In this document: piece by piece, positions 14,101 to 21,780 of the stretch | How positions within the stretch are numbered: the first letter of the stretch is position 1 | Layout: each line of letters opens with the position of its first letter | Source: Clytia hemisphaerica | Taxonomy: Eukaryota > Cnidaria > Hydrozoa > Leptothecata > Clytiidae | DNA length: 64,000 nt | Reading direction: 5' to 3' | NCBI GenBank assembly: GCA_902728285.1 | Contig: CACVBU010000004.1 | Location: 667,909 to 731,908, forward strand | Program-made: the position numbers and the translations under genes | Notes under the pieces: model-generated | Seen by the model: only the letters and a program-made list of their open reading frames with translations | Told to the model about the DNA's origin: nothing | Databases searched by the model: none

Positions 14101-17100
14101 TCCTTTCAATTATTTTTCAATTTTCGTTGCCATAGGAACCCGTTACCGGGAATGGAAACGCACATCCCTGTCATCTTTTTGGACCTGGACGGTAAGTTTG
14201 CTGCTTATATCTCCTTATGGTGTCTTTTTACAATTCGTCTGGGAAAGTCCCTCAACAAATTCATGGTTTATACAGCGGAGTCTCTATATCTCGAACACTC
14301 ACGAGGAATATTGATTTACTCAAGTTAGGGAAATTTCGAGTTATGGAGTAAGGTTTATAAGATATTGTTAGCTGAAAGGACCATAAAACTTATTCGAGTT
14401 AAGGACACATTTGAGTTTTAGAGGTTTGAGTTATGGTGACTCCGCTATTTATCGAGCGGCCATGACGAACATCTCATTACTCAAGTGAATGATCATATCA
14501 TTTTGTTTGTTTAATGATTCCCAGAAAATCAACACACCGTATCCTCCGTAATGAACCATATTCACGATATGCATCACTGCAATGTCTTCCGACATTACAT
14601 TACGGACCCTCCAACAGCTGATTGGTTGTAACTGACGTCAAATCAGTCAATACTTTCAACCAATCAGCTGTTGGATCCATGAAATATCATGAAATAGAAT
14701 GTTATTTTAGCCTCGATATTGAGGAGGTCCTGTTTTCCATACAGGAAGATGCTGGCGCCTGTTGGCCTCAGAAAAGCTGGAAAATCAAGCGAGGGTCAAA
14801 GAAATCTTGTGTAAAAGTCCAGTAGATCTCTTAATAATAAAACCATTATAAATCGGTTATCGATCGTAGATATAATAACTTTTTCCGTCTTTTTTTTCTA
14901 GACAACGCATTGAGCGGTTGCGGAGACATTGATGCTGAACCAGCCGGTCATCATTCCTTCCTCTCTTTCGAACAATCCGACTCAATCATTGGTCTCCCGA
15001 TTATGAAATACGATCAGAAACGGGTCACAGCAACTGCTTCTTGGGATTCGTCTATCCACGATTCTGTATATTTGAACCGGGTGACACAGAATACGGAACG
15101 GGTCTACATTATTTTGAAGGTATATTTTGAATAACTTGATTTCGTCGTTTTGCACAAGGTGCCACTTCCTGTACAAAGATTCTCCTGACTTTTCCGGGGG
15201 ATCTTTCCACTATTTACCCGGGATAACCGGCATGATTTTGGAAAGGTTTTTTTTCTAAAGGTATGGAAATCTTGTGTTTACTTGCGAAACTGCCTAAATT
15301 TCCGAAGCTCACTTTTCAACTACCCGAAGTCCTGGTCTTCTACCAATGTAAAGTTTTCCGTCGAATCTTAGTGCGGGGAGAGGAATTTTATGCAAAACAA
15401 CGTTACAGAGAGGGAGGGTTGACTGAAATGTGTTCGAATTAATCCATTAAGTGTCATTTATCCGTAACTTCAAATGTTCATATATGTTCTGATTTCGAAT
15501 GCGCGTAGACACCCCAACTGAGAATGACAATATGGACCGATTTGTACGTCGCTGAGGCACTCGACCTAATGTTTGATTTGTTTCACACGCACAATATAGA
15601 TTGATCTTTTTACACTTCCGAAATTTATTCATAATATCGTTATGTAATGTTTTCTACGCGAACACTCCGGCTTTTGGCAATAGACCTTATCGGAGTTTTT
15701 GATTTTCCTAAAAAAGCGATGCATTGTGGGATTGTTTCGAGTGTATTACAATAGAAATCTCTTAGGAATTCCTCGAGGGAATTATATTGTAATACACTCG
15801 AAACAATCCCACAATGCATCGCTTTTTTAGAAAAATCAAAAACTCCGATAAGGTCTATAGTGGCAAATTTTGAATAATTTTTCTCTAGCTTGATTTGCCA
15901 CTATTGGCAAAAACCAGAGCTGTGTTTCCGTAGAAAATATTACGTCATGAATATCATGATGACCTTTTGAAGGAGAAAGATTAGGCCTCGTATGACTTTT
16001 TAGCTTTTTGGACCTACCTAAGGTAGTCCTTTAAATTAACCCTTGTCCGTTCGTTCGTTCGTCCGTTCGTTCGTTCGTTCGTTCGTTCGTTCGTTCGTTC
16101 GTTCGTTCGTTCGTTCGTCGTTCGTTCGTTCGTTCGTTCGTTCGTTCGTTCGTTCGTTCGTTCGTTCGTTCGTTCGTTCGTTCGTTCGTTCGTTCGTTCG
16201 TTCGTTCGTTCGTTCGTTCGTTCGTTCGTTCGTCTGTTGCCAGCTTTTCTCGGGATCGGCTCTTTAGTTTTTTCTAATTTTTTGCACAATGATGCAAAAT
16301 GGCAATGCCCAAAATGTGATGGAGCCCAATTTTCGAAAAAAAATTTTTTCCGGCCGAAAATGGCGGAAATATGCCGGAAAAACTGGTTTTTCGGCATTTT
16401 CTCGAGATTTCATCATTAGTTTTTTCTGATTTTTTGCTCAAAGATGCGTATTAACAATGCCCAAAACATGGCCGAGTCCGATTTTTGAGAAAAAAATTTT
16501 TCCGGCCGAAAATGCCTGAAATATGCCTGAAATCGCCGTTTTCTGGATTTTCATTGGACTTTTCCATATAATTGGTTGTTATTTCATTCAAAAACATTAT
16601 TAATAGCAATGCCCACCATCAAGCATGTTTAAATTTTCAATAAAATTGATTTTTGAAGCCGGAACTTTCTAAAAATCGCCGGAGCAGCCGATTTTTGCCG
16701 GAAAAACGGTATTTCTTGAATTTTTTGAGCTGTACTTTATATTTTTTCATGAAATTTTGCACACTGATGCAAAATGTCAATACCTAAATTGTGACGGAGT
16801 GCGATTTTCGAAAAAAAATTATTTCCGGCCGAAAATGCCGCAAATATGCCGGAAAAACTGTTTTTTTGGCATTTTCTCGAGATTTTATCATTAGTTTTTT
16901 CTGATTTTTTGCTCAAAGATGTGTATAAACAATGCCCAAAACATGGCCGAGTCCGATTTTTGAGAAAAAATTTTTTCCGGCGGAAAATGCCTGAAATATG
17001 CCGGAAATCACCGTTTTTCTAGATTTTCATTGGACTTTTTCCTTATAATTGGTTGTTTTTTCATTCAAAAATATTATTAATAGCAATGCCCACCATCAAG

Positions 17101-20100
17101 CATGTTTCAATTTTCAATAAAATTGATTTTTAAAGCCGGAACTATTTCAAAAGTCGCCGGAACAACCTATTTTCGCCGGAAAGACAGTATTTCTTGAATT
17201 TCTCGAGCTGTACTTTATATATTTTTTATGAAATTCTGTACACTGATACAATATGACAATACCTTAAATGTGACGGAGCCCGATTTTCGAAAAACATTTT
17301 CTTCTGGCCAAAAATGCCGGAAATATGTCGGAAAAACCGGTTTTTTGACTTTTTCTCGAATTTTTAGTTTAAGTTTTTTCTGATTTTTTGCAGAAAGATG
17401 CTTATTCGCAATGCTCTAAAAATGGCCGAGTTCGATTTTTGAGAAAAAAATTTTTCCGGTTGAAAATGCCGGAAATCGCCGTTTTTGCAGATTTTCATTG
17501 GAATTTTTCCTTATATTTCTATGTTTTTCACACGAAAACATTATTGATAACAATGCTCACCATCAAGCATGATTCAATTGTCAATAAAACTGATTTTTGC
17601 GACCAGAACTTCCTATTTATTTTTTCCCTACAACCCTTCCCTCCCCCCCCCCCCCCCCCCCCCCCCATCAACAATCAATGATGAATTTATTGTGTTGTGT
17701 ATTTTCGCTAAACGCTATATTTTCTGACTGATTTTTTTCATTTTTCTTTTCGCATTGCTATCTAACTTTCATCATCAGGTAGGTCCATTCAGCATGTTGC
17801 TTGTTACATGTGAAAAAAAAAAACAGTTAAAACGTACACTGTTTTAACCAATGATGTTTCTGATCAAGATCATGACCATGAACTCACTAGTCTGAATTTC
17901 TTTCGTACTCATTTATTTAAAGTTATCAGCTGATAATGGTTACTGTTTTCTTTAGCCAATCATATCTTACCATTTATCCCATTTAGTTAACACTACGATT
18001 GAGCAGCCCGGCTTTGGTGAACATTGTATTACGGAAACGTATCTGTGTCCGTATGTACAAACGCCCAAGTTTGAAGGACTCCTTAAGGCGGAAGTTTTGG
18101 CGTCAAACCAATGTGCCCACCCGTTGTGGCGTACGTTTCGAATTGATCTCGCACATACCAAGGGTAAAGATTTAAATTCAATTCTGAATAATTTTTTTTT
18201 GAAATGCTTGAAATCATTGCTGGTCTTATTTTTCGATGTTTTCTAGATACTAAACGTCATTAACGTCTGTTCGATGTTCGATTATGAACTTGCTTCAAAA
18301 TTGGAAAAGACCTCGAACTTTTGTGGAACTAAAAAATTTTTTCGAGTTACAGCGACTTATGTTTATAAATAAGGTTTCTTAAGGGACCAGAAAACTTGTT
18401 CGATTTAAACCTTTGAGTTTAAGGGGGATTGAGTTATCGAGACTACTGTATTTTTATGAGAACAAACTATATAAAGAACAAGTTAAGAACATTTTAAGGC
18501 TTTATGAACTCTAAAGCACCCGATTTTTTAGGAAATTGAACAACAATACTCACAAAATTGTGAAATTAAGAACATTTTTAGGCTTAGAACTTAAAAAGTC
18601 AAGAACATCCGAAGGCTTCAAAATTTTTTTATATACTTAAAAAATCGTAAATGGAAATATTACGGTAGCCGATATTCATTTTCTTCTTTTTGTAGCAATC
18701 GGGAGAACAGACGGAAGAACGTGAATCACTGGCGCAAAAAGCAGCAGAAGCAATGCATGTCGGGACAGATGGGGAAGAACTCATGGATGGTGAAGCTATC
18801 GATAAATATAATAAAGGTATGGTTAGAAAGATGTTATTGTTTAATCATGTCCCAATGTGTTGAGACAGGGAGAGTGTTCAAGTCTTAATTTTAAAGGGGT
18901 CTCTACAAAAGTCTTGATAAAAATCTATTTGAAATATCATAGTGCAACTTATTTCATCAAGAAATTATTTGGCGACCGCAAAGTTTAATATAATTGCTTC
19001 ACTGTTGATCCGTAAAAAGAAATTTCTCATCAAAATTAACTTCTTCAGGATCTGTATTGATCTTTTCATAATTATCTTCTAAAAGATTTTGCATTGTTTT
19101 CTTTTTCAGGCAAAATTTAGTAGCCCCATGATCCAACCAAATAGGTTTTACGCCAAAAATCTAAAAACTGCGTTCCTTGCAAAGTTAGTTCCCTTCAGGC
19201 AATTTTACTTATGCTGGAAAATCATGTCCCTTCCAAAAAATACCTAAAATCTATTCTCTAATCTTTTTTCTTCTGATAGGGATTTCACACGTCGAGAATA
19301 TTTTGAATCTTCACAAACTTCGTCAAGAAGTCTTGGTCAAAGAGAAGCTGGCAGCTGTTGGAAGGTCCAGTAAATCACTGACCAATCGGAACATGAGAAA
19401 ATACGCAAGCACACCTAATCTTTTCAACGCTGTATGAATTTCTGTTTTTCTTACAATTTTCCTTCCGTAAATTTCGAAATTTCGTCTTAAGACGAATACA
19501 CAGGTTGCAAAATAAAAAGTCTGAGGACAAATCACGCTTTTATATGAAGTTTTTATGTGCTTGTTACATGACATTTGTTTCTGATCGGTTCGAATTTATT
19601 GACACTAATTAAGTTATCAGCTGTAAGTTGTAAAGCAAGTAACATGGGAATAAAATCACGTGAACTGTTTGAGTAATCACGTGTTTTGACTGCATTGATA
19701 TAATTTTGCAGCCCGTGAATTCAGCTAAATTTAGATTCGACTCACCTCCAATAAGTGGACGAATCTAAATGAAGAGATCACGAGAAAGTTCTTCTTTAAA
19801 TTTGGTAGAGACAGGCTCTACCTTCAAATACCTTCAAATTTTTTTTGACGTCGATCAAATCTATCTATTTCACAATATCATTCTTTTTTCAGCCGAGTAT
19901 GTCAAATTTATGGCGATCACAAGCGTATCCAGTAAGTTGTATTTTTCCATCCACTGCTCATTAAGTGACATCGTGGAATGTCATAGCAACATCAGCTCTC
20001 GGATGTCGGTTATTACATCTGTCATGAATATCTTCCCTACAAAACAGTTTTTTCATTTCTCGGTGTAACCTTAAGGGCTGCATATACTACACAATATATT

Positions 20101-21780
20101 GTCGGGCAATATATTGAGAATATATTGCTGAATGCTGGCAATATATTGAAAGGTGCCCGCAATATATTGTCAGCTCATTTTGCAATATTCCAACAATATA
20201 GGGGGATTGTTTACAGAAAGAAAACTCCTTTTTATAATAGAGCACCTGTTGTTTACTTTGTATGCTACGGTCCGCAAGCAATATCGTTGAATATGGATCA
20301 CCAATATATTGTGTAGTCTAAGTAGCTCTTTAGCTTTCCACTGTTGTCATAGTTATAACAAATGCTTCATCTTTCTCTAACTTTTAGTCGAATAGTGATT
20401 TGAACAACAGTGAACTTGCACCGTCCAGTGGTCTCAATGGAATGAACGGAGAACTAAACAAGGTATGTATGTTAATGATATACAGTTGAACCTCTCTAAT
20501 TCGACATACGCTCCACAATTCGATGATATTGAAAGTCACCGTCAAAAAGAAACTGTCACAAATGACGTTCTATTATTCGATATGCTCCCTTATTCGATAA
20601 TATTGTATTTGGTGATCATCTAGCATCTTTTCCATTTTTTCCTCATTTAGAACCGAAGCTCCAGTCGTGCAAGTTCGGCGGGCGATTATTTGCGCGCGCG
20701 GCAAACAAACCAACGAGCCAAATCACAAAACAATCGGTATAGCGTCGGCGCATTCAACAGTCCCTCCCAATCCCCGCGTATGGCTTTACGACAATACGAT
20801 ATTGATATTGACGGCGAATCGGCGGGTCGCACGACACCTCCGCGTGACCGCTTGGTCCCGCGTAATAACACCACACCTGTGTTACCATCTTTAGTGGAAA
20901 GCTCTCCGACAACGACTGAGCCACCACAGATGGAACTATTAACCGCGAAACAGAATTTGAGCCGAACGAATTCCAAATCGAGTAATGCCGACACTGATGA
21001 CGATGAGAAACCGACCATCATTGTCGGTGACGAAGAAATCCCGAGCCCTCGATTAAAAGTCGGTGATGTTGTCAAGATTACCGAAAACTTGGAAGGGCAA
21101 GTCCGATTCTACGGGAAAACTCAATTCGCTGATGGCACTTGGGTCGGAATCGCCTTAACTGTACCCGAAGGTAAGACTATGGTCTATCATTTTCCTAAGA
21201 GAGAATTAATGAAATCTTCGAATTTTTACTTATTGGTTCTTTGGTCGATTTTCTACGTTCCTTTTTCCAAAAGACCAGCACCTTCGTTCGTACTTATGAT
21301 TTTAACACGTACATTAATAACATCAAAAAGAAAGATGTCGCAGGGTACTAACCTTGATTTTCCGGAAAACTTTGTCTCAGGTACCACAACCCTTTATCAA
21401 ATTTAGACACCGCCACCCGGCTATGGGTCAGGAAAGTAGCCTGCAACTATCCCCTGTTCAAATCGGCCGTTCCTGAGAAAGGGGTACGTTGCGTCACACT
21501 CATTTTTGACTGGGTACCGCCAGTGTGGACCTATGAGCTCCGCGATCAAAGCAGCATTTGATAGCACGCATAGAGACGGTTCAATCAGGCATAGACTACG
21601 ATCTCCGATCGTGGTTGACAATTTCTCCGGATGGCCCAAACGGGGAAACTAATGATTAAATGTTATTGTTATCTTTTCGTTTTAGGTAAAAACAACGGTA
21701 CAGTTCAAGGAGTTAGTTATTTCAATTGCGATCCAAATCATGGGTTATTCATACGCGCTGAAAAATTACTCAAAAGTTGA
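878..21780 (+). CDS. KIF13B: KIF13B-like kinesin-3 heavy chain, C-terminal part (25 exons, 5' incomplete)
   Basis: Microtubule plus-end motor of the kinesin-3 family; vertebrate KIF13B (GAKIN) and fly Khc-73 carry membrane and scaffold cargo. Exons seen: 878-919, 1450-1550, 2030-2148, 2747-2824, 3451-3507, 4043-4193, 4440-4569, 5549-5642, 6361-6449, 6910-7087, 7595-7686, 8446-8610, 9172-9329, 12368-12676, 13287-13369, 13572-13698, 14136-14191, 14902-15119, 17987-18163, 18696-18816, 19280-19431, 19893-19931, 20388-20462, 20651-21170, 21686-21780. All have AG/GT borders and compatible phases, giving 1,141 codons and a TGA. Domain order is FHA, coiled coil, MAGUK-binding stalk/KIF1B-type region, Ser-rich tail, CAP-Gly. 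The CAP-Gly end separates KIF13B/Khc-73 from KIF13A and KIF1. The motor domain must lie left of the window. One donor (5643) is GTCGGT, weaker than the rest. Family identity is very secure; individual minor exons may be alternatively used. Confidence 0.95.
1221..1430. repeat. Hexanucleotide microsatellite, (TTTCAA)n then (TTTTAA)n
   Basis: About six copies of TTTCAA grade into roughly 26 copies of TTTTAA, ending about 20 bp before the acceptor of the exon at 1450. The polypyrimidine-poor array sits in the 3' part of the intron. Its antisense translation is a meaningless Lys-Ile repeat. Confidence 0.95.
1700..1852. mobile_element. Palindromic MITE, family with TTCATGATATGCACC ends (copy 1)
   Basis: Almost complete inverted repeat: the left end TTCATGATATGCACC recurs as its complement at the right end, and the inner arms pair AATAGCTGATTGGTTG with CAACCAATCAGCTATT. 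Contains TGACGTAA. A second, right-truncated copy lies at 14560-14695, also in a kinesin intron. Confidence 0.85.
2747..4569 (+). CDS. KIF13B: KIF13B exons for the post-FHA coiled coil
   Basis: Exons 2747-2824, 3451-3507, 4043-4193 and 4440-4569. The product is rich in charged and Gln residues (NIIQQLENQHEKEKQ, then EMYEQKLEELRRER), followed by a Ser/Thr linker and a second helix, LYEESLRRLREEVIRANVLV. Order and composition match the coiled coils after the FHA domain in KIF13B, which influence dimerisation and autoinhibition. The exon 4440-4569 helix ends with VTLQ before the next exon, as in the vertebrate protein. Confidence 0.9.
4645..4950 (-). pseudogene. C-terminal fragment of a non-LTR retrotransposon reverse transcriptase
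   Basis: Read on the minus strand in the intron 4570-5548, this region gives RRLGVTTPVVDIVRKRRLSC, then SGHIIRRDLDNP, then RPHGRPPK, a stop, and in the same frame WKDQMNVDTGSALAQLEEP, then DRHDWKALVMKSKGPAGLSI. The R-R-R-L-x-x-x-GH-x-x-R motif, the GRPPK stretch and the WKDQ...D..W..LV run are typical of the extreme C-terminus of CR1/RTE/Jockey-type endonuclease-reverse transcriptases. The internal TAA at the K-W junction and the lack of any polymerase or endonuclease part show a dead 5'-truncated insertion. Family assignment within non-LTR elements is not possible. Confidence 0.75.
5343..5420. repeat. Short palindromic element
   Basis: The arms AGAATTGCCCACAATGCTTTG and their near-perfect complement AAAGCATTGTGGGTAATTCT enclose a loop of about 35 bp. 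The CATTGTGGG core also occurs in the palindromic MITE at 15681-15857, but the ends differ. Confidence 0.75.
5549..9329 (+). CDS. KIF13B: KIF13B exons for the central stalk (MAGUK-binding-type region)
   Basis: Exons 5549-5642, 6361-6449, 6910-7087, 7595-7686, 8446-8610 and 9172-9329. Recognisable stretches include WSVDKLGNKIYDMRDAYQ, LIGVATVWLECLYQNVPLDY, GEVCGRMSVEIRRIQ, the acidic SVSDEDDIEG and EDFLDYVTDGSLAIEVYG. This order follows the vertebrate KIF13B stalk that binds discs-large family scaffolds. The exon 5549-5642 donor is GTCGGT, but joining it to 6361 keeps frame and gives the expected Gln-Val-Trp-Ser junction. Confidence 0.92.
5814..6045 (-). repeat. Interspersed repeat shared with 35829-36040
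   Basis: Contains AGGAATGATAGTCAGCC, CAGTCGGGTTCAACTACCCTT and CGCCAATCCCCGAAAACGA when read on the minus strand. The same blocks occur in the same order on the plus strand at 35829-36040, inside intron 2 of the first peptide gene. Ends include GATGGCGGATTGG. No coding capacity or tRNA-like head is seen, so the class is unknown. Confidence 0.75.
7160..7235 (-). mobile_element. Tail fragment of SINE family 2
   Basis: Carries GAGTCGATATTTTACGTGGA and AGGACTTTTAGATAGTCTTT, the tail blocks of the SINEs at 9645-9857 and 60901-61106, without the tRNA-like head. It abuts the head of a SINE of family 1. Confidence 0.75.
7240..7516 (+). mobile_element. tRNA-derived SINE, family 1 (copy 1)
   Basis: Starts with a tRNA-like head: GCCGGGTAGCTCAGTCTGTA is an A-box-like D arm and GGTTCGATCC a B-box, ending CACCGCCA; TAC stands at the anticodon position. 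It is followed by a unique body (CAGCGGATGGGTAGCTTAGA, then AGGTCTAGCGCAAATAGAAA) and a tail of TACTTACTACTTACTTA. The body and tail, plus a second copy at 54534-54772, show a SINE and not a working tRNA gene. The anticodon stem pairs poorly. Confidence 0.88.
8893..8994. repeat. Palindromic element with GGCCC/AAAGGGCC arms
   Basis: CTTATCGGCCCTTTTTACACC on the left pairs with the complementary GTAAAAAGGGCCGATAAG on the right; an internal unit (GGGCCGGCGTAAAAA) is duplicated in the right arm. A CAGCCCTTTTTACACC fragment recurs at about 57940. Confidence 0.75.
9346..9606. mobile_element. TIR element with TGGGCTTTTCCAGAAA ends (solo copy)
   Basis: The terminal inverted repeats TGGGCTTTTCCAGAAA and TTTCTGGAAAAGCCCA enclose several copies of a degenerate ACCCCCTGGATATCC motif and a G-rich run. 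It lies just after the donor of the exon ending at 9329. The same element at 43811-45667 is interrupted by a large insertion. Confidence 0.82.
9645..9857 (-). mobile_element. tRNA-derived SINE, family 2 (copy 1)
   Basis: On the minus strand a tRNA-like head (GGGGCTGACAGCTAAGTGGT, then GGTTCGAATTCCCGC) precedes a body containing CGTGGACTCCGTGAAAACAA and ends in a GATA-type tail. Other copies are at 60901-61106 (full), 10467-10605 (truncated) and 7160-7235 (tail only). Confidence 0.85.
10059..10309. mobile_element. MITE with AAGGCCGGTCTC ends (copy 1)
   Basis: The inverted termini AAGGCCGGTCTCTGCTTG and CAAGTGGAGACCGGCCTT flank a body with CGCG-rich stretches and poly-A beside GTTGAACACATTTCAAC. 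Related copies are at 62709-62902 and, as a fragment, about 36045-36100. Confidence 0.82.
10467..10605 (-). mobile_element. Truncated SINE family 2
   Basis: Shares TTTCGATTGTTTTCACGG, GAACGGAACAGAACATTGGA and a B-box-like GGGATTCAAACC with the full copies at 9645 and 60901; the left tail is diverged and the head is cut. Confidence 0.7.
11241..11443. mobile_element. AT-rich MITE, family with ACACGTTTTTTTATAAGAAC ends
   Basis: One of about ten copies in the window. The ends are ACACG-T(n)-TATAAGAAC and its complement, with internal runs like TTAAGAACATTTTTAGGCTT. Other copies: 18455-18655, 30340-30840 (fragments), 31240-31400, 34290-34548, 35010-35238, 36171-36400, 39732-39981, 41899-42279 and 42328-42500. 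Confidence 0.8.
12051..12231. mobile_element. Palindromic MITE with ACGTCACGAACATC arms
   Basis: CATAAATTACGTCACGAACATC on the left is repeated as its perfect complement on the right, before GAAGAG; the outer ends resemble AGACCTTTTCA. It lies about 135 bp upstream of the acceptor of exon 12368-12676. Confidence 0.82.
12368..15119 (+). CDS. KIF13B: KIF13B exons for the KIF1B/DUF3694-type region, first part
   Basis: Exons 12368-12676, 13287-13369, 13572-13698, 14136-14191 and 14902-15119. The 309-nt exon encodes WRELSRQLELWVEIHELN and PVELLQREGQEAGGVFMLRQ; then come YLDQQIQEM, LTEERNAILCPNTGSGVPGA, NPLPGMETHIPVIFLDLD and ATASWDSSIHDSVYLNR. This is the conserved long domain shared by KIF1 and KIF13 proteins. 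The preceding intron (9330-12367, 3 kb) is the site of several transposon insertions, but phase is kept across it. Confidence 0.93.
14560..14695. mobile_element. Palindromic MITE, TTCATGATATGCACC family (copy 2)
   Basis: Same arms as 1700-1852 (CAACAGCTGATTGGTTG and CAACCAATCAGCTGTTGG), with the right outer arm shortened after GGATCC. Confidence 0.8.
15681..15857. mobile_element. Near-perfect palindromic MITE, TAGACCTTATCGGAG ends
   Basis: Two arms of about 73 nt, TAGACCTTATCGGAG inward to TGTATTACAATA, with one mismatch, separated by about 31 bp. The near-identity of the arms suggests a recent insertion, or a structure kept intact by gene conversion. A decayed, interrupted relative is at 34572-34852. 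Confidence 0.9.
16010..17803 (-). mobile_element. Pearl/Helentron-like element, copy 1, with tandem units of about 480 bp
   Basis: Begins GGACCTACCTAAGGTAGTCC (a hairpin), then about 185 bp of (TTCG)n, then a tandem array: the block starting GATGCAAAATG recurs at 16291, 16766 and 17245 (period 475-479 bp), and each unit contains three sub-repeats of 150-165 bp with CAATGCCC and CCGGCCGAAAATGCC. It ends near CAGCATGTTGCTTGTT after a poly-C run. Core repeats plus a tetranucleotide microsatellite are the hallmark of bivalve pearl elements, which have been linked to Helentron rolling-circle transposons. No Rep/helicase coding is present. Confidence 0.7.
16047..16233. repeat. (TTCG)n tetranucleotide microsatellite
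   Basis: About 46 repeats of TTCG with a single 1-bp slip near 16116. It is part of the mobile element around it; the other copies keep a short degenerate version (ACGAACGAACGG). The open frames here are artefacts of the repeat. Confidence 0.97.
17987..20462 (+). CDS. KIF13B: KIF13B exons for the end of the central domain and the phospho-regulated tail
   Basis: Exons 17987-18163, 18696-18816, 19280-19431, 19893-19931 and 20388-20462. The first encodes NIVLRKRICVRMYKRPSLKD and GVRFELISHIPR, matching the last strands of the DUF3694-type domain. Exon 19280-19431 has a coiled coil (VENILNLHKLRQEVLVKEKL) followed by RKYASTPNLF. In vertebrate KIF13B a Ser in the equivalent SSPN stretch is phosphorylated by PAR1 kinases, which recruits 14-3-3 and releases the motor from microtubules. 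The sequence here fits the 14-3-3 mode II pattern R-x-Y-x-S-x-P. The small exon 19893-19931 (13 codons) rests on splice signals and phase only. Confidence 0.85.
18455..18655. mobile_element. AT-rich MITE, ACACGTTTTTTTATAAGAAC family
   Basis: Contains AACAAACTATATAAAGAACA, TTAAGAACATTTTAAGGCTT and GAACATCCGAAGGCTTCAAA, in the order seen in the copies at 35010 and 39732. The ends are decayed. Confidence 0.75.
20086..20317. mobile_element. TIR element with ACTACACAATATATTG ends
   Basis: ACTACACAATATATTG at the left and CAATATATTGTGTAGT at the right are perfect inverted repeats. CAATATATTG-type motifs recur at least five times inside. It lies in the intron between exons 19893-19931 and 20388-20462. 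Confidence 0.8.
20651..21780 (+). CDS. KIF13B: KIF13B last exons: disordered tail and C-terminal CAP-Gly domain
   Basis: Exon 20651-21170 codes a Ser/Thr/Pro/Asn-rich disordered stretch and then the start of a CAP-Gly domain (LKVGDVVKITENLEGQVRFY, then FADGTWVGIAL). Exon 21686-21780 completes it with GKNNGTVQGVSYFNCDPNHG and ends LLKS before TGA at 21778. The GKNNG loop is the EEY/F-binding signature of CAP-Gly domains. The GC content of the 520-nt exon is clearly above its surroundings. The reading frame continues past 21170 into the intron without a stop for some distance, but the GT at 21171 and the perfect CAP-Gly continuation support splicing. Confidence 0.95.

Noticed and set aside
16014..16397. 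NERTNERT / SFVRSFVR repeat proteins on both strands
   Set aside because: A tetranucleotide repeat is open in several frames; no splice or start context, and the same happens at 58370-58552.
20686..21075. Open frame on the minus strand
   Set aside because: Shadow of the GC-rich kinesin tail exon 20651-21170.
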